DNA of 64,000 nucleotides from Punica granatum (Eukaryota; Streptophyta; Magnoliopsida; Myrtales; Lythraceae): positions 35,708,605 to 35,772,604 of the forward strand of contig NC_045130.1 of NCBI RefSeq assembly GCF_007655135.1. Direction: 5' to 3'. Shown here piece after piece: positions 1 through 10,000 of the stretch; positions within the stretch are counted from its first letter, which is position 1; every line of letters starts with the position of its first letter. Position numbers and translations under genes: made by a program. The notes under the pieces were generated by a model. That model searched no databases. It saw only the letters and a list, made by a program, of their open reading frames with translations, and was not told where the DNA came from.

Positions 1-1997
1 AATAATCAAAATGTTGCTGTAAATGGTCTATATTTGTCCATCGTACATCATGATCTCGTGACGACTGGAGTTACTCCTAACCGGGATATAGATATCCCTA
101 GTTAGATGCACTAATCCATATATTTATATAAGTAAAATTGACTCCTACATTATTAAATGCTTTCTCATTAATAAAATAAAATTATTAGAAACAATTTTTT
201 AAAAATATTAATAGATATGATTTGAAATAATTCATATAGCATTTCTTATTATAATATACGAACTTATTGCAATATAAAAATAACAATTGAATATATGAAA
301 TAAGGATGTCATAAAACTTTATATTTAAAAAATATGCATTCAGATTTGTGTTAAACATGTAATATACAACATTTAAATAAATACACAATACACAATAATT
401 GAGTTTCGTTACTTGAAATTATTTATCGAACCATTCAAAATTAGTTTAACTTTATTAATTGGTTATAGTATGAAACATAAAATTAGCATTGGTAATATTT
501 TGAAATGTTAAGAAGTAAACATATTTTTCAAAAATCAAGTTAATTATTATAAGAAATGATATATATGTGTATTAAAACAAACATATATATATATATAATG
601 GAAATGATATAAAAGTTCACAAAAATTAATTAATTATATATAGAACTTATAAAAAAAATTTATTATCCCATAGAAGAAAAATTTATGACACAGCATTATG
701 AGCTTAAGCTCATAAATAAAATAAAAAAAAATTAAAAATATGGATCTCTTAAACAAAGCTTTAAAAGGGACCAAACAATTTTTTATCCTAATTACAACAC
801 TTAATACATGTGATAGATCTATATTAATAACTAATGTGAAAAATGACACATATAATTGAAATAATTAATTTCAAATTATTATTATAATAATTAGCTTACT
901 CTAATTTGTATAAAAAAAAGCTATTAAAGATTATTATTTGAAAATTAAAATTAATAATTTAAAAATATTATTATTTTTAATAAGAGAATTGGTGTTTCAA
1001 CTAGTCAACTTTGGTCAAAGAATTGACGAAGTGACAAAATAAACTTTCCTCAATGGCAATTTTGCAGTAGGTTATATATGACCAAAAGAAAATATCCATG
1101 TGTTTTGGATCTTTGTAATATGTGTAACTATATATATGGGTCCAGTTTATTATTTGAGGAAAATCTTAAAATATATATTGTAATAGAAAATAGTGTCGCC
1201 ATACCAACACCGAACGAAAACATAGTGTCGTCATACATTTATGGGTCAACAAGTGGGTCTGTTTCAGAGCTGAGTCAAATGAAGGCTACAAGCACTAAAT
1301 AGGAAATCTGCGGCTGCCCCCATGTTCAATATGTTAAGATCCAGTCAGGTATTATATATACTTGGATATATAGTTGGTATACTTCAATCCCTATAGATAA
1401 ACACATCTATCGCAAGTAAACACAATACGATATTTATAGTATCTTTTAAATAGATATAGACACCTAATACGCAAGGGCATCGATCATTTGAGGATATAAT
1501 AGCATCTCGTATTTATACGCGATATTGGACCTCTTTTGTGAATAGAATGATCCATTTACTTATCAAAAACAAAATAAACCATTTACGTTATTATCCACTT
1601 AATCTAATACTAAGAGGCCTGCGGCGCTTCTTGATTAGTAACGGAAATGCAGCAGAAAATATTGATTCCGGCTTGTTATAACATTTTGTTCATCAAAGGG
1701 GAAAAAAAAGAATAAAAAAGATCTAATCATTTTTGTTAGAACACATATATTCACTATGATTATTAAATATTAGACATCAATTACCTAGGAGTCTTGTCAT
1801 ATATATGAAATAAGAAATGGACGCGTAACATATATACTTTATTGATCGAAAAACTAAAACGAACCAAGAAAGCAAGAACCGCGCGATAATTGCAAAAAAT
1901 GTTCTACGTACAAAGGACACGAGAAAATACTAGAGCAAATTAGACCAAAATTGATAGATATCCGAGAGCTATAGTAGTTTGGATTGGTATTTGTTAC
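1..1997 (-). other. Intron 1 of T0 (continues off left edge)
   Basis: AT-rich sequence downstream of T0 exon 1 on the minus strand, equivalent to 11,941-13,937, which is inside intron 1 of T1. The short ORFs here (for example around 185-388, 634-849 and 1078-1302) recur in the other copies only because the whole intron is duplicated, and none resembles a known protein. T0 exon 2 should lie about 310 bp left of the window edge if the 11,940 period holds. Confidence 0.8.
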
Positions 1998-2290
1998 CTC
2001 CGGGCAGGGGGAATACCAAAGGATGTGGTGGCGTAGCTGTTGAACTTGCCGGAGCAGAGGGTGTCAACAATGGCATCCTCGGCCACAGCGGCAGTGCGGA
2101 AGCTGGGGAATGAGGAGGGATCACCGTGGGCAAACGGGATGATGGTCCTGGGGTCGTCCTTCCTGAGGTTGCCCATCAGCATGGTTCGGACCATCCTTAT
2201 GGTGACCGCCGATGAGGTGCTCTGTACTTCATTGCGCTGGAACCTCCATTTCTGCTGACCCGACCAGTTCTCCATCGCCACCTCTCCCAT
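1998..2290 (-). CDS. TAT: T0: tyrosine-aminotransferase-like gene, exon 1 only (partial at window edge)
   Basis: Exon 1 starts at ATG 2290-2288 and ends at a GT donor after 1998 (293 bp, 97 codons plus 2 nt). It encodes the N-terminal cap of a class I/II PLP aminotransferase, including the conserved segment [12 protein letters not shown] and the end GIPPARR, where the last Arg codon is split by the intron. The sequence is the same as exon 1 of T1. Exons 2-7 are outside the window, so whether T0 is intact cannot be judged here. It is called from family similarity (plant tyrosine and nicotianamine aminotransferases begin this way) and from the complete neighbouring paralogues. Confidence 0.88.
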
Positions 2291-2419
2291 ATCAATCTCC
2301 TCCGGCAGACAGTGTCTTATGGCGACCGGCAGCTGAGAATGTGAGGAGATAGTTCTGAGTTTCCGCTACGTCGTCCAGCCCTTAACGTGGGAATGTGTAT
2401 GAGCGCAGTTAGTTTGTAG

Positions 2420-2428
2420 TATATATAA
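2420..2428 (-). promoter_or_regulatory. TAT: Putative TATA box of T0
   Basis: A TATATATAA-type run on the plus strand gives TTATATATA on the minus strand about 130 bp upstream of the T0 ATG. The same motif at the same distance occurs in T1 (14,360-14,368) and, slightly changed, in T2 (28,143-28,153). The position is plausible for a plant core promoter; the transcription start site is not observed. Confidence 0.5.
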
Positions 2429-3022
2429 GAGTGAGAATGTGAATGAAACCGGGTGCTTTCTTGGAAAAATAACAAATTCTTTTCATAAACCAAAAGGAAA
2501 ATTTTAAAAAAAAAGAATAACTTTTTGTGAAATTATAAAAAATAAAAGGGTCGCTGCAGTCTAATAGCATGACCCTTTGATAAAGATCCAAATTCGAGTC
2601 GCTGTTAAATTATGGAGTCAAATTACTTTATATTTGACAACTTACACAATTTGTGTGATTAGGCTTACCTATTTTGTGGGTTTGCATTTCACATGAATTG
2701 TAGCAGCATTAGGCTTCGTATGGGAATGAGGTGGTGGTTGAATATGTACTTTTCTTATTGGATTTTAAGAAGAAACAGTTTGGTGAATTATTTTAAAATT
2801 ATAGTATAATTGATTTCAGCACTTTTGCATTATTTTTTCGGTTACAAGGAAGACTAATGGACCTTATACAATGAAATAAAAATTTTAATAGCTGATAAAT
2901 GGACACTAGTAGGTCCTACCATGACTATCGAAACTGAAATATCTTGGATATACCATACCCTTCTTTGATTCCCAAACCAATCCTTAGTCGGATAAAATCC
3001 AAATTTCTCTTATTATATAAAA

Positions 3023-3832
3023 GGGTAAATTGCACTGGCGGTCCAAAATATTTTATAAATGTTTCATTATGGTCCAAAAAGTTTTTTTCGCTACATGATG
3101 GTACAAAATGTTTCAAAGTTGTTTCATGATGATACAAACCGTCAACTTGAGCTTGACGCTGTCAAGCCGACGCTGACGTGGCTACTACGTGTCACCTCCT
3201 TGCTGACGTGGCCGAAAAATTTAAAATAATTCTAAAAATTTTAAAAATATTTTAAATTTTAAAATTTAAATTTAAAATTTAAAATGATTTTTATTATTTT
3301 AAATTAAAAAAATTTAATATTAAAATTTTTTTTTTATAAAATTATTTTTAAAAATAAAAAATTTTATTTAAAATTTTATTTAAAATAAAATTTTTTAAAA
3401 ATAATTTTTAAATTTTTAAATTTTCAAAATTTTAAAATAATTTTTTATATTTTTTTTCTAAATTTTTACTCTTTTTTGTATTTTTTTTTTTTTTTTTGTA
3501 TTTTTTTAAAAAATTTTAAAATATATTTTTATTTTTTTTCAAAATTTTTACTCTTCTTTTATATTTTTTAATTATTTTTTTGTTTTTTTTGGACTTTTTA
3601 AAATTTTATTTTCTCTTAAATGACGTGGCGCATTATGATTGGTTCCACGTAACTAAAGTGACACATAGGACGCGCCACGTCAGCAAAATATTAACGGCGT
3701 TAGGGCCAATTGACGGTTTGTACCATCATGAAACAACTTTGAAATATTTTGTACCATCATGTAGCGAAAAAAACTTTTTGAACCATAATGAAACATTTGT
3801 AAAACAATTTGGACCACTAGTGCAATTTACCC
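3023..3832. mobile_element. 810-bp long-TIR MITE (Mutator-like), unit A
   Basis: Terminal inverted repeats of about 120 bp (starting GGGTAAATTGCACT and ending AGTGCAATTTACCC) flank an extremely AT-rich core at about 3220-3600. Perfect 9-bp target duplications TATATAAAA lie at 3014-3022 and 3833-3841. Paralogous spacers at about 34,450 and 28,735 have the site empty, with a single TATATAAAA, so this is an insertion. A 9-bp duplication plus long TIRs is the signature of Mutator-like elements; there is no transposase ORF, so it is non-autonomous. It carries several ACGT cores (TGACGTGGC at 3174, 3203 and 3621; GCCACGTCA at 3674) upstream of T0. Confidence 0.9.
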
Positions 3833-5022
3833 TATATAAAAAGGAAAAGAAGGAATTCCCCGTTAGCCTATCGAGAAAAAAATGAAGGAATTGGGAGATA
3901 GTACCAGGGAGAATATTCTTTCGAATAATGATAATCGGGAGATGTTAGAATCAAGACAATTCAACGAGGCATGGATCAAGGGGATCTAAGGAAGCATGGA
4001 CCATATTGTCTCTCGGGTGTCTGCTTGTGAGATGCCATGATGCATTCCTCGTGGTCCGTGTGGCCTTATAAATTGAGTGGACACTATAATATTGGTTCAT
4101 GTTGCACGCGAAAGGAATTTGCTCTCTAGGGATAAAAAAAAAATGAATACTGGACATACAATATTGGCTCATGTTGCACGCGAAAGGAATAATATTATAT
4201 AATATTGGTTCATGTTGCACGCGAAAGGAATTTGCTCTCTATGGAACCGAAAAAAAAAATGAATACTGAACATACATCTTCATAAAAAAAAAATCAAAAA
4301 ATTTCAAATTCGATTTTCTTTAATGGAACTTGATTGGCCTTCTCGTTTATCTATATAAAGCTCATGCCCCTTCCCCGTCAAAAGAAGAAAAACATCTCTG
4401 ATTCGAACCTGGCAAGAAAACAAGGCTTTTATGATATTTTTTAAGCCAGATTTTATGGGGAGATTATCCGTTTAAACCAACATGCTGAGCATCACCATGA
4501 TAAAGAAATACTAAAAGAAATCACAAACCATGCTGGAAAATGTAACCAATTTCACCTTTTTTTTAAAAAAAATTCCCAAATTGGACTAAACTGAGACTAT
4601 TGTCGTCCAATGCATGTACGTATGTACATTATCCTCATCATCATAATCAGAGAGATCCAGCACTTAAACGTAGAAACTGGAAGATGGTTTTTTTTTTCTT
4701 TTCGGTTATAAGATTGACATGTGAGTTTAATATAACAAATTAAAAAGTTAATCTAGAGTCTTAGATAATTTAATTAATGAGAATTAAACTTGAAATATCT
4801 TAATTATTAAACGAGAATACGCACTTTCCCTTTTCTGAGAAGATGAATATTCTATTAATTCCAACATTCCAGTACTATATCACGATATGACCTTTTTCTC
4901 TTCCGTCTTCCTTTCCTTTTGATATTTTTTCCGTAGAACTTGCTAAGTATTTAATCATGACTCAGACATATCACGACATCTATCACTCAAATTGTGCATC
5001 AAACTCTTGAGGGGGATGCACC
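3833..5022. other. Spacer upstream of T0, no gene seen
   Basis: AT-rich intergenic DNA. It includes a local triplication of a roughly 35-bp sequence around 4093-4235, containing ATGTTGCACGCGAAAGGAAT, which occurs once or twice in the paralogous spacers. No supported gene is present. Confidence 0.6.
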
Positions 5023-5201
5023 AGGACGGTGCCAAGATTTTCGTTCAGGGGGGCAAACTCATACTTTTGGGGTAAAATTTTAAAAATTAAAAGTTTAGGG
5101 GATTAAAATACTAATTTTATATTAAAAAAAACTCTTACTTTTGAGGTAAAATTTAAAAAATTCAAAGTTGCTCCCTGCCAATACATTGGCTCCGCCCTTA
5201 G
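5023..5201. mobile_element. Short hAT-like MITE, unit A
   Basis: A 179-bp segment starts AGGACGGTGCCAAG and ends ATTGGCTCCGCCCTTAG. The ends are imperfect inverted repeats of the GGGCGGAGCCAA type common in plant hAT MITEs. It is flanked by GATGCACC (5015-5022) and GACGCACC (5202-5209), an 8-bp direct repeat with one mismatch. The paralogous spacers near 33,680 and 35,440 contain only one GACGCACC-type sequence and no insert. There is no coding capacity. The hAT assignment is inference from TIR and duplication length. Confidence 0.65.
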
Positions 5202-6057
5202 GACGCACCAATAAATTGAGCAGCCATACATTATGCATTTGAACATGTGGCTGTACTCCAAACGTTTAAGAAAAGTCACAACGAATATACGTATTGTGGG
5301 ATTTCGACAATGTCGTCATCCTCTTGAAAATTCCTTAGGATGAAACTTCCAAGATAGCAATCAAGATAAGCTACTTTCTTGGATTTTCATGGCAATGAAT
5401 TATTATCATTATTCGCTGACTGGATAAAGAGCGCTTTTGTTTAGCGATTTTATTGAGGTCTCTTGAACCCGGCTCTATATTTCTTAATTTCTTTTTCTGT
5501 TTTTCTTGGACTTTGCCCCGTCATCCACCAAAAAAAAAAGCAATGAATTAAGATTCTTCTTTTTGTGTTTTTAAAAGATTCATAATATTATCAATGCACA
5601 ATTACGTCGTGAATAGGAGAAAGAAAGTAAAACAAATCCTTGCCTAAGAATTAAAGAGTTGTGAACTTGATTTTCGTAAGTGACTTCCTCTCTTCTTTTT
5701 TTTTTTCCCGGTAGATGACTTCTCTTGTTCTTTTATTTAGCATTTGGTTTTCCCTTCACGAGATTCATTTACTTTTCTTCTAACAGGAAAGAGAGAAATT
5801 TTTTTCCGAGGAAAGATCATGTCGGGGTGACGGTGACTGAAAGCGCAACGTCACTTTCATTAATCCACGTTTTTTGTGCCGTCATATCCGAAAGTCAATA
5901 GTTTTTCTTTGAGAAGCTATTTGATCAATGTAATTTGGGGGAAGTGATTCTATGGTGCAAGAAATTTTGAAAATGTAATTACTGTTGAAAAAAGGAAAAA
6001 AAAAAAAGAACTTGTAAAACCAATGCAGAACGTTTCAATGTTGCTATCATTACATAC
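5202..6057. other. Spacer, no gene seen
   Basis: AT-rich intergenic DNA shared with unit B and, up to about 5,590, with the third unit (33,690-34,109 and 35,450-35,825). Nothing else is recognisable. Confidence 0.55.
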
Positions 6058-7006
6058 TAACGAATTTCATACAATTGAGAGAAGAGCGTAGACATAAAAG
6101 GATGCGTGGTTGTCACAAAATCAAAACCATCTATTGATTGAATAGAATGAGTTAATAAATATCTTAGAGAATGTGCCTATTTCTATGCTACAGGGAATCT
6201 AGAAACAAATATCAAAGATACTAAATAATAGCAAAATCATATTTAAAAAATCCTAAGAATATTAATTATCTAATTGATCGATATGATTTTACTTTGAAAA
6301 TATTTTATCTCCTAAATAGCACTCCCTTCAAGATGAGCATGTAGCGTAGCGAAATGTAAGTCTTGCATGCAGTGACAAGTTTGACGATGATAGGGACTTC
6401 TTGGCATAGCAAATAACAGGTATGGATTGACTTGGGTCCTTTGCCCAACAATTGAGAAAATCGAATTGAGCCTCTTGGTTTCAAAGATGAAGGAATAACG
6501 TAACAATCGACTTGAGACTTTAAAATGGCTTGAGCATCTTTAGAGGCTGAAAAATATTGACTTGAAACTTTTTGCCTTCAAAGATCCGTTGTTGTCATCT
6601 TCGTCATCTCATCATCATCAGGTCTCATCATCCCGCTGATACCATGACACGTCCCGCTGATACCATGATGAATTTCACATAATTGATACCATGATGCGTC
6701 CCGCTCATACCATGACGAATTTCACGTAATTGAGAGGATAGAGTAGAGACAAAAAGGATACGTGGTGGCCATAAAGCCAAAACCACGGGAGTAAAATATA
6801 TTGATTGAATAAAACGACTCAACAAATATCATAGATAATGTGCCTATTTATATGCTATAGGGAATCTAGAAATAAATATAAAAAAATACTGAATAATATC
6901 AAAATCAGATCTAAAAACTCCCAAGAACATTAACTAACTAATGGATCGATATGATTTTATTATGAAAATATTCTATTTTCTATATAACTTAATAATATCT
7001 CTAACA
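6058..7006 (-). mobile_element. TRIM-type miniature LTR retrotransposon, unit A
   Basis: Direct terminal repeats at 6058-6321 and 6713-7006 flank a 391-bp interior with no ORF. Perfect 5-bp target duplications CATAC lie at 6053-6057 and 7007-7011. On the minus strand the 5' LTR is the right one, starting TGTTAGAGATATT. A TGGTATGAGCGG sequence (6701-6712), resembling the methionyl-tRNA primer site TGGTATCAGAGC, follows its end, and TTGAAGGGAG (6322-6331) precedes the 3' LTR as polypurine tract. Two terminal repeats, a primer-binding site, a purine tract and no protein domains define a TRIM. The two LTRs are clearly diverged, so this is an old insertion. Confidence 0.85.
6633..6712 (-). repeat. 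Reiterated primer-site/LTR-end junctions inside the TRIM
   Basis: The motif ATACCATGA (minus strand TCATGGTAT) occurs four times in 80 bp, three times preceded by CCCGCTGAT or CCCGCTCAT. One copy also carries a piece of the LTR end (AATTTCACATAATTG). The element therefore holds several tandem copies of its primer-binding-site and LTR junction. Confidence 0.7.
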
Positions 7007-10000
7007 CATACATTGTGTCAAATGTTCGTTAATTTTACCATTAATTACTAACGTATAAAATGTAATAAACCCATGCAGAACGTTCCAATGTTGTTTGTGA
7101 GATAGATGCAATGATGCATAATGGTTATGGATTTGTTCTAAAATTCCAGATGTTTCATTAAAAGTAGATTAGCAAAATTCCCCGTATAAAATGTAAATAG
7201 TATGTAATGATGGCATATAAGTTAAGGGCACGTCATAGTTCAGATTTAGGCATTGTTCGGCTATAATGGAATTGTAGAAGTTTAATATAAGAAAATGAAG
7301 AATTAAATAAAAGAGTAAAAAGTATTTTCATTCACAAAAATTGAATATGAACGAGGATATTGCTACTATGCTATCCGCTCTTTCTCATATTTAAATTTAA
7401 ATACACTCCCCTTCCTTGAGATTTTGTGCAATGACACTTCACTGCATTCTTAATTAAAATAGACAATCCACCCCATTAATCTTGTTGACTTAATAAAATA
7501 AATTTCCTTTGAGCCTTGACCTTTTTTTTCTTTTTTACTTTCATCCTATCTCTGTTCTTTTGAATTATTTTGATCTTGAACACCGCACAGTTTATTCAAT
7601 TTGGTTATAATGTTTGAATTTTCAATAAACTTATTAGTGTGTAATATTTTTAAAAATAAAATGTATTTTGAATTAAAAAAGAGAAGAGAACGACTTGTCA
7701 ACAAACATGAGAGCTCTCCACGGTCTAAAGCAAGGGGTGTTCATTCATCATAAACATAAAGCAGACGTATCCGATGACTAAACATCCTCTCTTTGAGATT
7801 GATATCCAAAATCACTACATTTAACACTGAGAGATCATACCCCTACCAAATACTCGTGTTTTGCAGTAAATGCCACCAATACTCCCATGAATTTACGGAG
7901 GAATATTTTCACGGTTTATAATATTAGCCCAATACTGAGATTTTAGATGTCCTAATTTAATATGTCAATGTTACAAGTAGAGCCGCAGCAATGGCAAATA
8001 CTCAATCGTAGGTAATCGAAAACCTTAATGATCATCGATGACTTCAAACAGAGCAGTTACAAGCATTATTTTTCTTTTTTCTTTTTTCTTTTTATGTATT
8101 TTCTTATTTTCAAACTTTTTTCATTCACAAAAAAATTGTATGTCAATAGATTTATTGATGATTTAAATAATTTGACCCGAACTCGGGTCAACTGTATCAC
8201 CTTGAAACGATATTGAAAAATAATATAAATTAGTACAAAATTGAAAAATAAGCTAAAAATTAAGGACCAAAAGAATTTTTTTCAATTAGGTCAACACGGA
8301 CAAAGGGGTGAATTATCAATTTTACTATTAAGAACGGGGGTGGAATGTCTATTTTGATTAAAATTGAGTTGGGGTGTCTATTTTGATAAAGATTGAGTTG
8401 GAGTGTCATTAGGCATAAACTCAAGAGAGTGGAGCGTATTTCACCCTTAAATTTGTCTATGTGGGCTCATGCCATTAGTCTTGTGCACTCGTCTAATCAG
8501 TAAATATTAGATTGAAATGCCTAGACAAATTACTAATTAGAGAATATGCTTCAGCACAAGGCTAGTATTGTTAGCTGTTCTTCCATAATAAAAAGGATCA
8601 GATCCTAGGAGGATTCTCCCCATCGGTTGTCAATGACTCAATGTCACGACCGGATGGGAAATCGAGTACATCGAGCTTTCCAGATTTTCCTAAACAATTC
8701 ATATATGTAAGCCCTTACGTTAAATAAATGGAAAAATGAATTTTGAAATATTAATTTTGTCCATGCTTCCTGTCCCTTTATTCAGTTTGACAAGAGACCA
8801 GGCGCGATCTCTGGCCCCCCGGTCCCTCCCAACATCAATATAAGTCATCAGACATCGAAGATGTCTGCAATTTCACTATTGAATGTCCAATGAAGGAAAC
8901 AGAAGAATAGAGGATGCCAATCACTTATTTTAGTGCCCATGACATGTAAAACATTGCTAGAAGATTTTTTATCACGAGAGCAAGAGAGAGATTGGGATCC
9001 AATTACGAGCGGTTGCTGTTCTCTGCAGCTCCATTACCTGCCTCAATCTCCTGCTGAAGATCTAAGTTATTTCGTGGTCTGTCATGGATCAGCGGTGGAC
9101 CTTGACAGTCCTTAAAGTAACTTGCCGGGCTTTTTTTGTAAAAATGACTGAATATCCAAAAACGTATCATTCTCATGGTACATTATGGCATGACGAGGAT
9201 GTAGTTTGGTAAGAAGCACTGAGAGGAGTATAGTATTAATATTGTTCTCTTCACGAGTCCATGGCTATTCCTAGCCGAGTCAGACTTGATACCCGTAGCC
9301 CACAATTCCCTCAGCTCCACTTGCAGGTGCAGTTGTTATATTGCCCCAGGTCCTGGTGTACAATGGGGTCCACAATAAAATGCTACAGACAGGTCGTGAT
9401 CGGTATTGGCGGTTTCAAAATGGCAAATTTCAATTGTACTTGTGTTCATTTTGTTGTGATTTTTCACAATATATTCCTTGATTGCCTGGCTGATAGACTA
9501 TTATATCCCGCTGTTATAATATTCAGTTGGGTCCTTGTATCCGTTTTTGCCACGGATATATGAAGGATCCTCTTGACAGTCTTCTAAAAAAAATCTACTG
9601 ATAAAAATCAAACATGCAACTTGTTATTAGTTTCAAGCAAAGTCGCATTTCGTTTTATCTTGTATGAATAGGATTGGATGTCATTTTATAAGTATATATC
9701 AATATATTAATGGGGAACTGCGTATATGGAGATCTCCAAATTTTTCTAAACAAACCGAAATTTAGGTGATACATTGAAGAAAGTTCACGCGTCTGTCTCT
9801 TTTTAGGAAAGATGTAGTCAAACATTTGATGCCATTTACTCATACATTTTGCTGCTAATTAATGAGACTGCCATTCGCAAACTCTAGTCGATACGAAGAC
9901 TTGTAAACATATCTCGAAGATAAATTCTGTGAGAGGGAGCACGAGATCTAACATGTAGTTGCCGATCTCTACAGCTCCATCACCTGCCCAGAGATCTGAA
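7007..10000. other. T0-T1 spacer downstream of T1, no gene seen
   Basis: About 3 kb without a supported gene. Short ORFs at 8028-8216, 8933-9115 and 9261-9563 show no recognisable domain and are copied in unit B only as part of the duplication. About 9,000-9,090 and 9,965-10,010 both resemble the sequence just past the T3 stop codon (36,195-36,260). This suggests that about 0.95 kb was inserted into an ancestral 3' flank, leaving a partial duplicate of that flank. The T1 3' UTR should lie just left of 10,001. Confidence 0.55.

Noticed and set aside
1078..1302. 74-codon ORF conserved at 13,018-13,242 and 25,085-25,366
   Set aside because: It lies inside intron 1 of T0/T1/T2 on the opposite strand; conservation follows from the duplication, the third copy changes length, and no domain is visible.
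2040..2258. Plus-strand ORF over T0 exon 1 (also at 13,980, 27,775 and 40,075)
   Set aside because: Antisense shadow of the aminotransferase exon; it recurs only because the exon is conserved.
2540..2650. Possible tRNA-derived SINE (AAATTCGAGTC box-B-like phrase, also at 14,480 and 28,265)
   Set aside because: Only one weak box-B-like match, no clear box A, no A-rich tail or flanking duplication.
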